From Oxytricha trifallax (Eukaryota; Ciliophora; Spirotrichea; Sporadotrichida; Oxytrichidae): 64,000 nt of DNA. Shown here piece by piece: positions 1 to 12,600 of the stretch. The stretch is from contig ARYC01017296.1 in assembly GCA_000711775.1 (NCBI GenBank), positions 78,260 to 142,259 of the forward strand, written 5' to 3'. A program made the position numbers and the translations under genes. Positions within the stretch are counted from its first letter, which is position 1. Every line of letters begins with the position of its first letter. Below the pieces are notes generated by a model. That model ran no database searches and had not been told where the DNA came from. It saw only the letters and a program-made list of their open reading frames with translations.

Positions 1-440
1 TAAATGGAAAATTTTTATGTAACTGTTTTATATCACTAACAAAAAAAAGAGTTCTTAAAATTTATAAAATATTAAATACCATTAATAAGAATTTAACTTT
101 TAAAGAAATGTATATTACAAAAAACCTATATAATTTTTACTTTCCTTCCCACAATTCCTTTTAATAGAATAAAATATCAATGAAAAAAGATAATACTATA
201 TATGTATTTGAGTTATTTCTAGTAATCCTAACCCCTCTTTACTTTGATATTTAGGTATATTATGGGTGAGTCCGATAATTCTCTTTCAACTCATTACATA
301 GTTTTATTATATTATATTATTTAACATGAATTGTGGATATCATAATTACATTTCGAGCAATTATAATTTATAATACGAAAACTTTAATTTATTAATTATT
401 TAATTAACTTAAAAACTAATACTTATAAGTTTAATCAAAA
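1..440. other. AT-rich stretch without a recognised gene
   Basis: No reading frame with coding-like composition is visible on either strand, even when TAA and TAG are read as glutamine. It is probably an eliminated spacer or IES adjoining the minus-strand segment that follows. Confidence 0.4.
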
Positions 441-444
441 ATGG

Positions 445-665
445 AAATCTCTCTAATATTATCTTGTCTTCTTCTTCATCGTCATCATCATCTTCGTCAC
501 CGTAATTATCAAGTCCTTAGTCCCTTCTCCCTGTCGTCTTACGCAGCACCTGTCTTGTGACAACTGTGGTCTTACCAGGTAGGACCACTAAAAAATAAAA
601 ATTAAAGATATACTTTTTGTAACTTACATTTTAAGTGAGTGCTGTACCTCCACCTGCGTCTGATC
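445..665 (-). CDS. Partial hypothetical gene segment (MDS) with intron and acidic tail
   Basis: Read on the minus strand with TAA/TAG as Gln. An upstream exon (about 665-628) contains an Arg-rich stretch. It is followed by an intron at 627-588 and a second exon (587 to about 445). The second exon has a basic, Thr/Arg-rich part with a PGKTT motif and then a run of Asp and Glu (DEDDDDDEEED). The frame is continuous only if the intron is removed. GC content and codon texture stand out from the flanks. No start or stop codon is assigned, so this is an internal or truncated segment. PGKTT alone, without the rest of a P-loop, does not justify an NTPase call. Function unknown. Confidence 0.5.
588..627 (-). 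other. Probable spliceosomal intron (40 bp)
   Basis: On the minus strand the segment begins GTAAGT and ends TTTTTTAG after an AT-rich body, the usual form of short ciliate introns. Removing it joins two coding stretches in frame. Confidence 0.55.
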
Positions 666-1110
666 TATACGAATACTTATTAATATATTAAGTTTTTGAT
701 TAAATTAATTAATTTCTTATTATAAATCATAAATATCTATATTCTGTATTAATTTATTTTACATTTCTCCTCAATCATCTACAACTCTCTTTTCATCAAA
801 TTACAATTAAATATAAAAAATAATCTTTAACTAAAAAGATTTAAAGATTTATTAAATTTTAGACTTTAAATTAAACCTCATTATAGTATTGCTGATAGAT
901 TAAAATATGCCATTTTTAATTCTATTATGAAAATTAAAATTTATTGAAAAATTATAAACAATAAAAACTAAAGAAAGTTTTCGATTTTATTAATGTATAT
1001 TTTAATAATTGGTCTTGCTAAAATCAAAAATTTTGTTGAATAATTATAAATTTAAACTTATTTAGATTAGTTAATAATCTACAAAACATAAATCACTTTC
1101 AAGAACACAG

Positions 1111-3481
1111 ATGATAAAACCCTCCTCAAATCCTTATGATTATCAATAAGAAGCACTTGGTTAAGACTCAATGAGTTAGAACTCATAAAGAAATCCTTTG
1201 AGAAGCAGTAGTGTTTATGGTAAAAAACAGATTAATTATGAAAGCAAACCTAAAATACCACACTTTTTATCTGAGATGAAGAAACAAGGTCTATCTTTGA
1301 TTGAGAGATAAGTATATAAAGATGATTATGTGTTTAAAATTACATTATATGCAATTTTTATCAAGTAATATTGAATATTAATTGATCAATTAGATATTAA
1401 GTATAAAATTGATAAATTTTAAATGTTCCATCCAAAAGTCATCTGAAGTATAATTATAAACTCAAAAATTACTAATTTAAAGTTAAATATATGTTAAAGT
1501 TACAATTTACACAAATTTCTTGTAAATAAAATTAGGAATTCTATTTTTTGTAAATTTGATTATTTAACTACTAAATATGATAGTTTGAAGCAAAATTTGG
1601 AAATCCCTTCAAATTATATTAAAAAAATTGAGTTTTAAATCCTTAAACTGGTCAAATGATGAAGAAGGATACCACCACTTAAAGTCAATCAAGACCCTAG
1701 ATATTTGAGAATAAGAAAAACATCACCATAATTCCCAGCAAGAATGTAACAAATCCTGTACCATCATTGAAGAGATAGTAACCAGAAATATTCAATTCTG
1801 GTATGAATATGTCAGCTCCCAATTCAAAGGGAAAATATCATTAAGAATAACAATTCTTACATTGATTAATGAATATACTTTTATTTGATGGATAAATATT
1901 TTATAAATACTAAAAAATAATAAATTTTAGCTTTTATTTTGATTGTTTAATTAATAAGTTATTTTTTTTGCTTTAGATTAATCTTAAGTCGCTCTATCAT
2001 TATATGGAAAGAAACTTTAAGCAAGACAAAAAGAAATAAAGGATAAATAAGGAAGCTCATTATAACCCCAAAACCTATAGAGTAAATTATTAATTTTTTA
2101 TTTATTTCTTTTAAAATTTTTTTAAAGCAGATATAGTATGATTTAAAATAGATTTTTAGGGGCTTATGATTGAAATTTTAGTGAATTATGTGAATTGTGA
2201 AAAGGTTTTCTGTCAATTAAAGATAATGAATTTGAAAATGCACTTTTATAAAATGAATTGATTCTTAAATTGATAAACTAAAATCTTTTTTAAGTTCTGC
2301 ATCAATATTATTGTAAATTTTTAGTGTTAGTTATACTTTTAGCTGTCTATTATTATTGAACTTAAAGAGATCTAGCAACATAATTCTTAACCAGTTTAAC
2401 ATTTGAAGTTATTTTTTCTTCATATTTTAACTTTAAATTTCTTACCATTGATAAGACGCTGAAGTACTTGGACAATTTTTCTAACAGAGTGCTGTGTTAT
2501 GATTCATCTAATTTTTCATAGCTAAATAGCATTTTAATTCCTAGACAAAGTCCATGCATCCATTAATGATAAATATACTAAATTTATTCTTCTATTTTGA
2601 GGACTAATTTAAATTTTATGAGTATGATCATTAGCAAAATATTTCCTTTAATAAACGGAACAATTATTCTCACTTATATGGATCTTTATTAATTTAAAAC
2701 AAAGAATATCTAAGTTTTAATCTAAAACAAAATCTATAGACTATTGTTAAAGACTGAATAATCTAAAAAGATTACTAATAATTAACAGGAAAAAATGATA
2801 TTAGCTCAGTTTAATATAATTTATTAATTCTATGGCTCAAACTCTATAAATTAATATGAAATACTAAACGAAATATATCAATTTTTTTGCTCCAACAATT
2901 TAATGTAGCTAGGATAATTTTGGCGTTATTTATAATAAATTTAGTATATTGTTGCTTTTACCACATGATGCATTACATAAACAGAGATCATCTAAATATA
3001 TCAAGATAACAATTAAAGTTTCAAAAACAAAAATTACTTTTATAATATGCTCTTTTTTTTGATTTTTAAACCACACTTTATAATATTCCTATAAATTAAT
3101 TATATTAACCATTAAGTCCTAAAATAAATCTATTAACATCTAGTAAAACTCTCATAAAGTAAAAATAACAATAGTTTACTTTTAGAAACAATCAACTTAA
3201 TCAAACTTCTCTAAAATATTGTAGTTTTAATTGCTTAGCCAGATATCAGATACCCATATAAAGCAGAACATAGATCGAAGTAGCACAAGAGATGTAGGTC
3301 AAAAACTCTCAGGGAAGAAATAAGAAGAAATGAAAAGTGAGCTCCAATAAAATAATGTCAATTAACCTCAAAGAAATCAAACTCCAAACAATGCACAATC
3401 AGTTGATCTTGAAGACTCGCAAATAAACGATGCTGATCGTTTAAGTGAAAGAGCTAGGGAGACAGAATTTAGTAAAATGTT
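1111..3481 (+). CDS. Hypothetical Gln/Asn-rich protein gene in IES-interrupted segments
   Basis: At least four coding stretches lie in order on the plus strand: about 1111-1345 (opens with ATG at 1111, MIKPSSNPYDYQQEALGQ), 1655-1863, 1985-2085 and 3227-3481. All use TAA and TAG freely as Gln codons and avoid TGA until the AT-rich gaps begin. The product would be hydrophilic, rich in Gln, Asn and Ser, with a charged helical stretch in the last segment. The gaps (about 300, 120 and 1140 bp) are AT-rich with stops in all frames and look like IESs or introns. The exact pointer repeats are not resolved and the 3' end is not identified. No conserved domain recognised. The 2085-3226 gap may contain another short MDS near 2130-2165. 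Confidence 0.5.
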
Positions 3482-4033
3482 AAATTAATTAATTTTATTG
3501 AAAATATTTAAAAATAGAGTGAAAAATAGTAATTAAAATAATAGTTATATTATTTTTGATATTTCAAAAGTGATTTTTCCATAAATCAATTATGAGTTAA
3601 ATGGGAATACAAATATTTTAATCTAAATTATATTTGAAAAAAATACACACATTATCTTTTAAATATGTTATATTTGAAAATATTTTTAATCTTTTAGAAA
3701 CATATTTAGGATGGGAGAACTATTTCCTTATTTTAAACTTATTTATTTACAATTTAAATGAATTTTACGTATATTCGTCCATTAAATATCTCACATTTTT
3801 CTATAAGGTAATAGAAATATTAATATAATAATGAACTAATAATGTGATATTCCCTATATAAATTTATACACATGTTTGATTTTGATAAATTGATTTGATA
3901 AATATTATACATTAAACTATATGATAATAAGAGTAAATTAGGAGTTAAATTGAATGCAATTAAGAAATTTTAATGTAAAAATAAAAAACTAAAAATATCC
4001 TAACACATAATCAAAATATATAGTATTACTTTT

Positions 4034-4663
4034 ATGAGAAAAAGCCAAAAGTTGGATTCCGTTTTAGGAAGAAAAAAATAGAAATTCACATCTTAGAAAA
4101 ACTCACTAACTTACTTTTATCATAAAACTTACTTGGGGAAGCTTCCCTCAAATATTTAAATTTGGACCTTGCCTAAAACTGCTTATGTATTCGGCTAGCT
4201 CGAAGAATTGGGATAGAAACTGACAAATCTGTTGAAAGATAAAAAGCAACTACAAAATATTTCCAAAGGCTTGGTCTTTCTTGAAGAGTCATGTTGGTAC
4301 TTCAACTCGATCCTATCTAATAATAATGATGAAAAGAGAGTTGGATCGCAAATTTTTGATATATAGGGCAGCTTAAATAACTATGGAGGACAACTACAGA
4401 ATTAGAACACCGAAACCTCTTCATAAGTTTTATTGCATTGTAAAAGTATATTTTTAAGGCTTAATTATTTGTGGAAGTTTGATAGGTTGTAGGAAATGAT
4501 GGTATAAACGTAATTAATTTTTTAGTATATTCCAGATATGGTGTTCTCATTTCACTCTTGCTTAGTGAGCTGTGACATTTCATTAACAATATTTTAAAGT
4601 TAATATCTCTGTTTTAACAAAAGTTAATAAAATTATTTAGATATATGTTCATGTTTTAAATGA
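4034..4663 (+). CDS. Hypothetical protein, 209-codon frame under the ciliate code
   Basis: A single frame runs from ATG 4034 to TGA 4661-4663, with TAA/TAG read as Gln. The first ~135 codons look coding: a Lys-rich start, then LGKLPSNIQIWTLPK, a Leu/Lys/Gln helical stretch (LEELGQKLTNLLKDKKQLQN), and a Gln/Asn-rich end near 4440. The remainder (4440-4663) is more AT-rich and may be an IES or intron that happens to stay open. It may be a further segment of the gene starting at 1111, or a separate gene. A degenerate TBE lies just downstream. Function unknown. Confidence 0.45.
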
Positions 4664-4867
4664 TTAAAATGATTAAAATCTTGAGACAATATATATCATT
4701 AAAAATAAATTATTTATCTTTAGTATAAAAAATGTATGTTCTAGATAAAGATTATTTTTATAGTTATATGATACTTTTATATAAATGAGTATCATATGAA
4801 TGAGAAGTCATGAAAGAGTTCGAATAAATTGATTAAAAGAAAATTTATAATAAAAATTATAATTTTT

Positions 4868-5464
4868 ATGGGGTATAAGCAAAGCACTAGAAAAAGAGAA
4901 ACAAGGGGATAAATATTTGAAGCTATTTGTGAAAATTAATTTAGGACCTACTTAAGTTTTATAATGATTTTTTTTTGCAATTATATAAAACCTTACCTCC
5001 TGGGTTTCAAAGTAGACATCTCTTATTTTAAATAATTTGAAAAACTGAGTAGAGTTTTATAATTTAGGAAATGTTCAATGGCATTTAACCCTGAAAAATT
5101 ATTTTTGATTATTCACATCATAGATCATAGAGGTTTGAAGTGTATGAATTTGGTAAATTTTTTAAAAACTCCCTGAATAATTTCCAGAAAGGGATTCTGG
5201 ACTTATGGTGATAAAAGAGAGATATTTAAAACTCTTAGACCAAGAAATGATTATATTTATGTAAAAATAAGGAAAGTTTCAAAAAAAGTAGGAATACATC
5301 GGTAAATAGTCCTGAATGAAGTAGTAGGTAAAAAAAGATATGGCTGAGTGGATGACTATTAAGCCTAACCGTAGAACGCACAAAAATTAGACTAAATTGT
5401 AAATTTTAAAGTACAAATATAGTTTCGAAAGTTGCCTTATGATGCCAAAGTCCTGTTTAAGTGA
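4868..5464 (+). pseudogene. Decayed TBE zinc-finger/kinase ORF, C-terminal part
   Basis: The frame runs from 4868 to TGA 5462-5464 with two internal TGA codons. The last residues (RKLPYDAKVLFK) align with the end of the TBE kinase at 45961 (RELPHDSKLMFV). Upstream, LFLIIHIIDHRG corresponds to the VYIIDFNRG segment that carries the DFG-equivalent, and a TP at the first internal TGA corresponds to GTPGYF. RPRNDYIYV matches MPRNDYFSC. The catalytic HRD motif is not recognisable. The two TGAs and loss of motifs mark it as a pseudogene. Its position just inside a TBE terminus supports the assignment. Confidence 0.6.
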
Positions 5465-5622
5465 GTAAAAAAATAAAATAACTCTTATAAAACTAATTTA
5501 CATTATATTTAAACATTAATCCCTCCATAAACCTTATTAAAACCCTAATAAAGTTTGTTCTAATAATTATACTTTTATCAATAAAAAACTCAATCAAACT
5601 ACTGAAGGGTTTTTGAGTTTCG
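4868..5622 (+). mobile_element. Degenerate TBE fragment (kinase end plus one terminal inverted repeat)
   Basis: Positions 5505-5622 match the terminus of the intact TBE at 45812-49955 over more than 100 bp, including the ATTAAAACCCTAATAAA block and ACTCAATCAAACTACTGAA just inside the end. The last bases (tgagtttcg) are a mutated form of the TBE terminus ggggttttg, followed by AAT, a typical ANT target. Inward of the end lies a decayed kinase reading frame oriented toward the terminus, as in the intact element. The other end, the transposase and the 22-kDa ORF were not found, so the element is truncated. Its left limit is not defined; 4868 is only the start of the recognisable frame. Confidence 0.65.
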
Positions 5623-5752
5623 AATGCCATTAACAGTGTCGGTTGTAACAACAATAATTGGGTTATATAAATAATTTTAAAATAGTTTAAACCTTTAAAT
5701 ATGTATTTTCTCAATTATTGTTTTATGGGATCCCAACAATTTTTATATCATT

Positions 5753-6506
5753 AAGCTTTCTTATTATAATGAAGACTCTATCCCTTAGATCAACGAGTCT
5801 TATTCTCAATAGGAAGTTACAAACCTCTTAGGCTCCCACTATTAGAATTTGAAAGGCTATTCTTAGGACTCTTAGACCTTAAACTCTCAAACTATGATGA
5901 TGAGAGATTAGACTCTAGATTAGGATTTTGTTGTAAATTAGTTGATTCAGTAGAGCATTAGCCAAGCTATTTCACAGATCGGAAAATAAAAGGCTCAATA
6001 GAATCGCTTAATCAGTGAGCATATTTTGCCAATCTAGTCCTCCATTCAAGATCTTAGTAATGAAATTGAAAGAATCAAGCAACACATTAATCATATAACA
6101 AACTCTATTGATTTCAGTGGTGACAGCAAGGCAGAAATTTATAAATTCAATTTAAAAGGTGAGAAATATAAATGAAATGGGTTAATTAATTTGATAAAGA
6201 TTTAAACTATTTATCTAATTCAAATAAAAACTTATTTTCTATTAAATTGAAGACTAGCTGAATTTGCTCTAGTTTCTAGAATATGATTAAATTAAAGCAG
6301 ATGAAGATCTTATATTTAAAATTCTATAAAAAAATTGTTTATTATAAAATTTATTGCTATTTCTGAACATTAAATAAATAAAAACCTTGACTTAAATTAT
6401 TTTTATATTCTTCGAAAGGATTTTGTTCACAAGTTAAGCGATAGAGACAGGATCATCTGATTTTATTCCTGTAATCCTTTAAAAAATTGTATTTTTGTAC
6501 TTTTGA
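5753..6506 (+). CDS. Hypothetical Gln-rich coiled-coil protein segments
   Basis: A long frame from about 5753 to 6160 reads cleanly with TAA/TAG as Gln. It is rich in Gln, Ser and Asn and ends in a heptad-like helix (SSIQDLSNEIERIKQHINHI). A probable donor, GTGAG, at about 6159 opens an AT-rich gap to about 6253. A second coding stretch then starts (DQLNLLQFLEYDQIKADEDL) and remains open to TGA 6504-6506, though its distal part is AT-rich and may be non-coding. Whether the gap is an intron or an IES is not settled. No ATG was identified, so the 5' part lies elsewhere, possibly interrupted by the TBE remnant just upstream. Function unknown. Confidence 0.5.
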
Positions 6507-6544
6507 AAAATATGGAAAAATCTTAACATTATTATACTAATATT

Positions 6545-6815
6545 GGGGGGGGGAAGTTTCCTGCCCCCAACATTAAAATATATATTGTTTGGCAATAAAA
6601 ATATAAGAAATAAATAAATTTTAATTTCAATTACCATAACCATGTACTATACAACTTTTATTAATATATAATTTTAAGGTAAATAATTATTCTTTATCAA
6701 AATATATTATAAAGAAGGCTAAAATAATTTTTTTTATTAATAATTAATGTGATTTTAATTAAAACGTAAATTCATTATCAAGGTAGAAATGATATTTGGA
6801 ATACTTTATGAACTT
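6545..6815 (+). repeat. One-ended copy of a G-tract MITE (Merlin-like)
   Basis: It begins with nine G residues followed by AAGTTTCCTGCCCCC and continues with sequence matching the reverse complement of the complete element at 16207-16675. The match includes the CAATTACCATAACCATGTAC block and fades after about 6815. The opposite terminus was not found, so this copy is truncated or strongly diverged at its right side. Confidence 0.6.
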
Positions 6816-7737
6816 TCCATCAAAGTTATATGGAGATAACTTTTTCGAGGATTTTTTTCAATAATTTAAATATAACAAAATGAATTTACAATATTATATA
6901 TATATAATTTTACGAATCATAATTTAATCAATTTTAATTTAAGGACTATTAGTAAAAAGAAACTGATTTGAGAAATCAAAAGCTAATAAATTATCAAATA
7001 ATTTAAGAATAATTTTAAAAAAATTCATTATATATGTCATGCTATTTTTTATTAATTATAGACTAAAATATTTATAAAATTCCCCAAAATATACACTGAA
7101 TAAATGCTTTGAAATTTATAATTCTAAATAATAAATAAATTTATTTTGTATACATATTAACTTGTGAGAAATTTTACTATTTCTCAATTTATGGGCTTCA
7201 TGTTTATTCATTTTTTAATAGTTAATATAAATCAAAATTATAAATTATCACTGTAAAAAGATAATTAAAGTATTTTATTCTCTGTTCCCTACTCTAATTT
7301 ATTAATTAGCATATTATTTGAATTGAAATATTAAATCTTGCAACACATATACAGCAAGAAATGAAAAAAACAGTTTTTATCACGAGTGCTAAAATAACTA
7401 ATATAATTAAAAATAATTAAAGTGTACATAAAATAAATACATATTTCTGGCTTAAATAAAATCTAAAATTCAAAATATTGAGATTAAAAGTATGATATGA
7501 TCCAACCTCATTTTTTTATTTTAGTAATTTACAATAATTTTAATCGTTATATTTTTACTCAAGTTTAATTTTAATTTAATGATTCTATTTATTTGAAAAT
7601 TACAATTCTAAAATAATTGTAAATTAGATAAGTAATGGATATCTATTGAACATAAAATTAAGAATTTTGTGTTTAATAAATGATATTTTAAATTATTTTT
7701 AAATTAATTTTCATTCAGTAATACTCCAATCCTAATA
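6816..7737. other. AT-rich spacer without a recognised gene
   Basis: Homopolymer-rich AT sequence with stops in every frame on both strands. Nothing gene-like was seen. Confidence 0.4.
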
Positions 7738-7935
7738 ATGTTTTCGACTAGGATATTTGACTGTATCACTCAAGGATAGAGGATACTATATTGTGAAGCT
7801 TCAATATTACTGAACTCTATTTTCTATACATTTATTGGGACTTATAAAAAGAAAGTGAAAGGACTTATAAATTATTAGAATAGGTTTTAAAAGGAATTAT
7901 ATTTAAATATATCTACTCAATAAGTATATTAATGA
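7738..7935 (+). CDS. Short hypothetical coding segment
   Basis: The frame from ATG 7738-7740 to TGA 7933-7935 is open with TAA/TAG as Gln (65 codons). The first ~35 codons (MFSTRIFDCITQGQRILYCE...) have higher GC and better codon texture than the flanks; the later part is AT-rich and Lys/Asn/Tyr-heavy. It could be an isolated MDS of a neighbouring gene. No domain is recognisable and the call is tentative. Confidence 0.25.
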
Positions 7936-8642
7936 ACTAATTTTCCTTATTTTTATATAAAAGTAAAAAAAGAAATAATTAAAAAATTATCTTAGCTAGT
8001 GAAGATATTTATATTTCTAAATGTTTAAAATTTAAATTTATAATTAACAAAGAAATCTCAATTAAAATGGTAGTTTAATAATCCCTTCAATCGGATATTA
8101 TTTTTGTCTTCATATAATTTATAAAATAATTTTCAAAATAATTATATTTTATTGAAATGAAGCTACTATTTGGAATATTAGAATTAAGTTTGATTTGTTT
8201 TACATTTAAGCATTGCAATAATTTCTTATATTTTTTCATAAAGAATAATTTTTTTTAATTTCCCTCTAAATATAATTTTGAGAATTTTTATTATATTACA
8301 TAATTAAAATAATAATAGAATATAAACAATTATAAATTTTATTCATTGAAGTAATTTAAACTTAATCTCATTAACCTAAATTTTTATCGTCATAAAAAAT
8401 ACGTATGATCAAATCTTTAATTTTTATAATTAATTTTAAAAGTGAATATCCTGTCATTTAGAAATTATATAAATTCTAAACTTGAAATTCATATATTTTT
8501 TGTATTCTTATAAAAAATATTAATTAGTTTTTAACATTTAAATAAATGTTAAAAAAATATGTAAATTCTTTAAATAATTAATTGTTTTTTTTAAGATATT
8601 TGTGATTAAATTCTTTGAATATATTACAGTTAACTTCACCTT

Positions 8643-9252
8643 GGTAACGGCCCCCTGGAGTGGGTCCCTAAAATATTTTTCTATTTTTAAAATAAAATGA
8701 TCTAAAATCATTCAAACGTCAAAGTGGATTACTAGACCTCATTATTTAGCTCTTAAATGACCTTTTCAAAAATTGAAAGCAACTCTGATCATAGTATCAC
8801 TTAACATTAACATCTTAAAATGAAGTAAATTTTGAATTAATATATAATAATTTGTTACTATTTTCTTGTTTATTTTATTTTTATTTCATTTGTTTAATTA
8901 CTCAAATTATGATTTACTTATAAAAAATGTGTATGGTTAAGTGGAACTAAACTATCAGGTATCATTTTAAAAAAGTTCAAATCATAATTTGAGTAATTAA
9001 ACAAATGAAATAAAAAAAAAATAAACATGAAAATAGTAACAAATTATTATATATTAATTCAATATTTACTGTATTTTAAGATGTTAATGTGAAGTGATAC
9101 TATGATCAGAGTTGCTTTAGATTTTTGGAAAGGTCATTTAAGAGCTAAATAATGAGTTCTAGTAATCCTCTTTGACGTTTGAATGATGTTAGAACATTTT
9201 TATTAATAAAATAGAGAAATATTTTAGCGACCCACTCCAGGGGGCTTTTACC
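8643..9252. mobile_element. 610-bp foldback/MITE with long terminal inverted repeats
   Basis: The left arm (8643 to about 8910) and right arm (about 8968-9252) are near-perfect inverted copies. They begin GGTAAC(G)GGCCCCCTGGAG and end CTCCAGGGGGC...TTACC. The ~60-bp centre is unique and there is no ORF. Flanking 9-mers cttcacctt (8634-8642) and catcacctt (9253-9261) differ at one base and look like an 8-9 bp target duplication. The internal TIR GGCCCCCTGGAGTGGGTC is unusually GC-rich for this region. Confidence 0.7.
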
Positions 9253-9636
9253 CATCACCTTTATTAAGATTTATTAATTTTTATAGAATTTAGATTGAAA
9301 TTCAGATTTTAAGATTATTTTATAAAGTTATATCAAATTATAATAGATTATTAAAATGAGTTTTTATTTAGAAGAGAATTTATTCTTCATTACAAATAAA
9401 TATTCTTTTGGACATCAATAAAATTTGATAAAATAGCTTATACCTCCTAATTTTATTCTTCTCATTTTCAAAATGCAAAGCTGTTAATTTTTTGAATCGA
9501 ATTTATGCTTTATTATTTTAATACAATTGTCAATAATATTTTTATAAATTTCACAACTTAACTTTTAGTACTAAATAAATAAGTGTAAGGCAAAAATTAT
9601 TATAAGAAATTTCTTTTTATGTAAATCCTCTTAATT

Positions 9637-12600
9637 CTAGCACTTCTGCGATGAGTACAGTGATGACGAGTTGAACAACTTCCAAATGCTGAAAGAAATC
9701 TACATGTTTCGTGGGGAGATAAGCCATTTAAACGAAAAGCTCAACGATAATTCCAGAAAGAAGTCCACTCTCTTTGATGGGGTTACGATCATCTTATAAA
9801 TTTAGTATAATATTTATGTATTTTAATCTGTAATGAGAATTTCTTCAATTGTAATTCAAAGCACTTTACCAGAAATAATTTTAGGCATTAAACTTTAGAA
9901 TGCCCAAAATAAACAAAGGATCATAACTATTGAGAAGCTACATTTTATGATTGATAATAATCTCTTTAAATTGTATAAATATTTAATGTCCAAATTATTT
10001 CCAACAAAAACAATTTCATGTATGAAAATACATCAAAAAATATAAACTTATTTATAAATAATCAGCTCTTAATATTATGCTTTAATCAAGCAGTATTAAC
10101 AAACAATTCATCCCAGCAGTACAAGGGCATGATTGATTATATTTGAATTAATATTATAACTACACTTGACAGCCAAATCAGAGGTATCAAATAGGGAGCT
10201 AAATACAGGGTGGTCAGAAGTCAATGAAGAGATAAGGGTTGTCAAAGAAACGTGGTTCTTCAGACTCAGTCAACACCATTCAAGTGGAGGGCTATAGAAG
10301 TTCAATCCTTGAGAAAGTCAACAGGCAATTAACAAGTCAAATTAAAAAGAGCCCGATATTAAAATCTGAGGTCCGTCACAGAATCCATCTTATAACAATA
10401 AAAATAATTTATTCTGAAAATCTGAATAAATACTTTTAAATTTATATTCTTTTTTGATTACCTGCTTCCCTTGGACATATTTAAAAGCCATTATTTCAAT
10501 CATTCACTAATTTAAGCAACTCTCATAACAGAGTAATTGAGTTGCAATGAAGTAGAGGATTTAGGCCTATAGCCATAGAATATCGAAACTTATGTATGGG
10601 AAGTAGGGCCTAATCTCATTCTTGCATCAAATTTTTGGCCTGCTAACAGAAAAGCAAATGAAAAGAGTCAACTACTACTTCGCAATAAATAAAATGACTG
10701 AATAGGATAAGAAGTTTAATTATAATTTAAATTTAATTAAGATAAACCAAGCTAGAAAAGAGAAAAGGAAGAACAATCCAATTAGAAAATTTCGAAGAAT
10801 AAAAATCACCAACGAAGAAGCCCTCGAAACAAAATCTTCAGGAAGCTACACCTATCTCTTAAGCATCAATTGACCATAAAATACCCTGATCAGAGTGAAT
10901 ATTAATTTGAAAATCATACCAGCTAATCAAGATAAAAATTTAATACTTAAAATTATTTGCTAAGCATAGATCATTGTGTTTAAAGTATTATAATTTATAA
11001 TATTTCAACTGAAGCTATATGAGAGCTTTGAGTGTCCAGAGGATGGCTACTCCCATATTTTTAAATTCTTGATAAAGTTTCCAGTTAACAAGATGAAGTA
11101 CTTCCCCACACTGAAGTTTCAACAAATATGGGAAAGCTTAACTCCTAGTTAACAACAAGAATAGTTCACAAGGCTTGGTCAGAAGCAAGAAATGTCCTAA
11201 GTTTAAATTATAAAAAGTACATCTGTCTAGGGTGGTAACGGGGCATTAGACAGTATTTATTCAAACAGATCGGCGTTTGCGCCACAGATTTCTCGCAATA
11301 ACAAGTCTGATAAAGTAATTAATTAATATTTCAATTCAAAATACATAATCCTTAAATATAAATAATTTATTAAGTTTATTCAGTATTAATATAAAAGATT
11401 ACTAAAAGTTTTAAAATAAATTATTAATAAACTATAATCGCATTTCTTGATATGTCTATTATTCAGATTAATTTGAAATTTAGATTAATGTTATATCCCT
11501 CAACCTTCTAATATTAAGTTAATTATAATAAAAATAGAATGATACATATTCATAAATAAATTGTAAACTCCTAGGATGAGTGTTTTAATGTAATTAATTA
11601 GTTTTATCTTAATATCTACAGCAAATTTGAAATTTTTCATATCTAAATGTAATTAAAAAGAAATTAATAATTATCTAACAGCAGATTTATAATTGCATTA
11701 AAGTTTTTGAATATCCAATATTTTAAAGTATTAAAATTAAGTCTGATGAGTCGCTATTCTATTTGGCTAGTGTGGGCAAGACCTACGTTTAAAGAAAGTA
11801 AGAGAAGAAGGAAAGAGAATTAAAACCCCTAAAACCCCTTCTTGAGTTTTAAATAAGTTTTTACTTATATAAGTAATAATAGGGATAAATATTTATTAGG
11901 GTATAAGTTTCTTATTCATTCTAATATTAAAATTAAAAGTAATTATTTTAAAGGAGATATTTTTTGCTCTCCCTAGATGCATGTTTGACAACATTAATAG
12001 AAGAAGTTAAAATTTAAAATATTTCTAATAATATTTTTAATTTTCACTGATAATCAATTTTAATCAATTACTTTTGAGAGACAAGATATTTCTCTGATTT
12101 ATAATTTTTAAAAAAACTAATCTTAGTTAATTATTCATTATTACTCTGTACTATTTGAAGAGGATTCATAAATTGTTTTTATAGCTGATATAAACAGCGT
12201 TAAAAAATCTTTTGGCATATATAAATATAAAATTCAAAGTATTAAAGAGTTTTAGATAATAAATAATCTTTGCCCATTACTTAGAAATAAAAGAGTAAGA
12301 GTGTATTACAGAGAAAGATATTGAAATTGTAATAAAGTTTTTAATTGTAAATACATTTTTGACATTAATTTCCATTAAAAAAACCTAATTAATCCAAAAT
12401 TTAATTATTAGAGTCTCCTAATATAGTCTAAATTAAATTAAGAGGTAAATTTTAGTTCAAAACCAAATTAGAAGCATTTAAATTTAAAATAAAAAAGTTA
12501 ATTATACTCCTAATAAAGTTTAAACTTAATTTTATGAACTCTTAAAATAACAATACTATATTGAGAGTATATAATGTATGAAAATATGGAATATAAAATT

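Noticed and set aside
3634..3828. 64-codon standard-code frame between coding segments
   Set aside because: AT-rich, hydrophobic/aromatic low-complexity translation typical of IES sequence.
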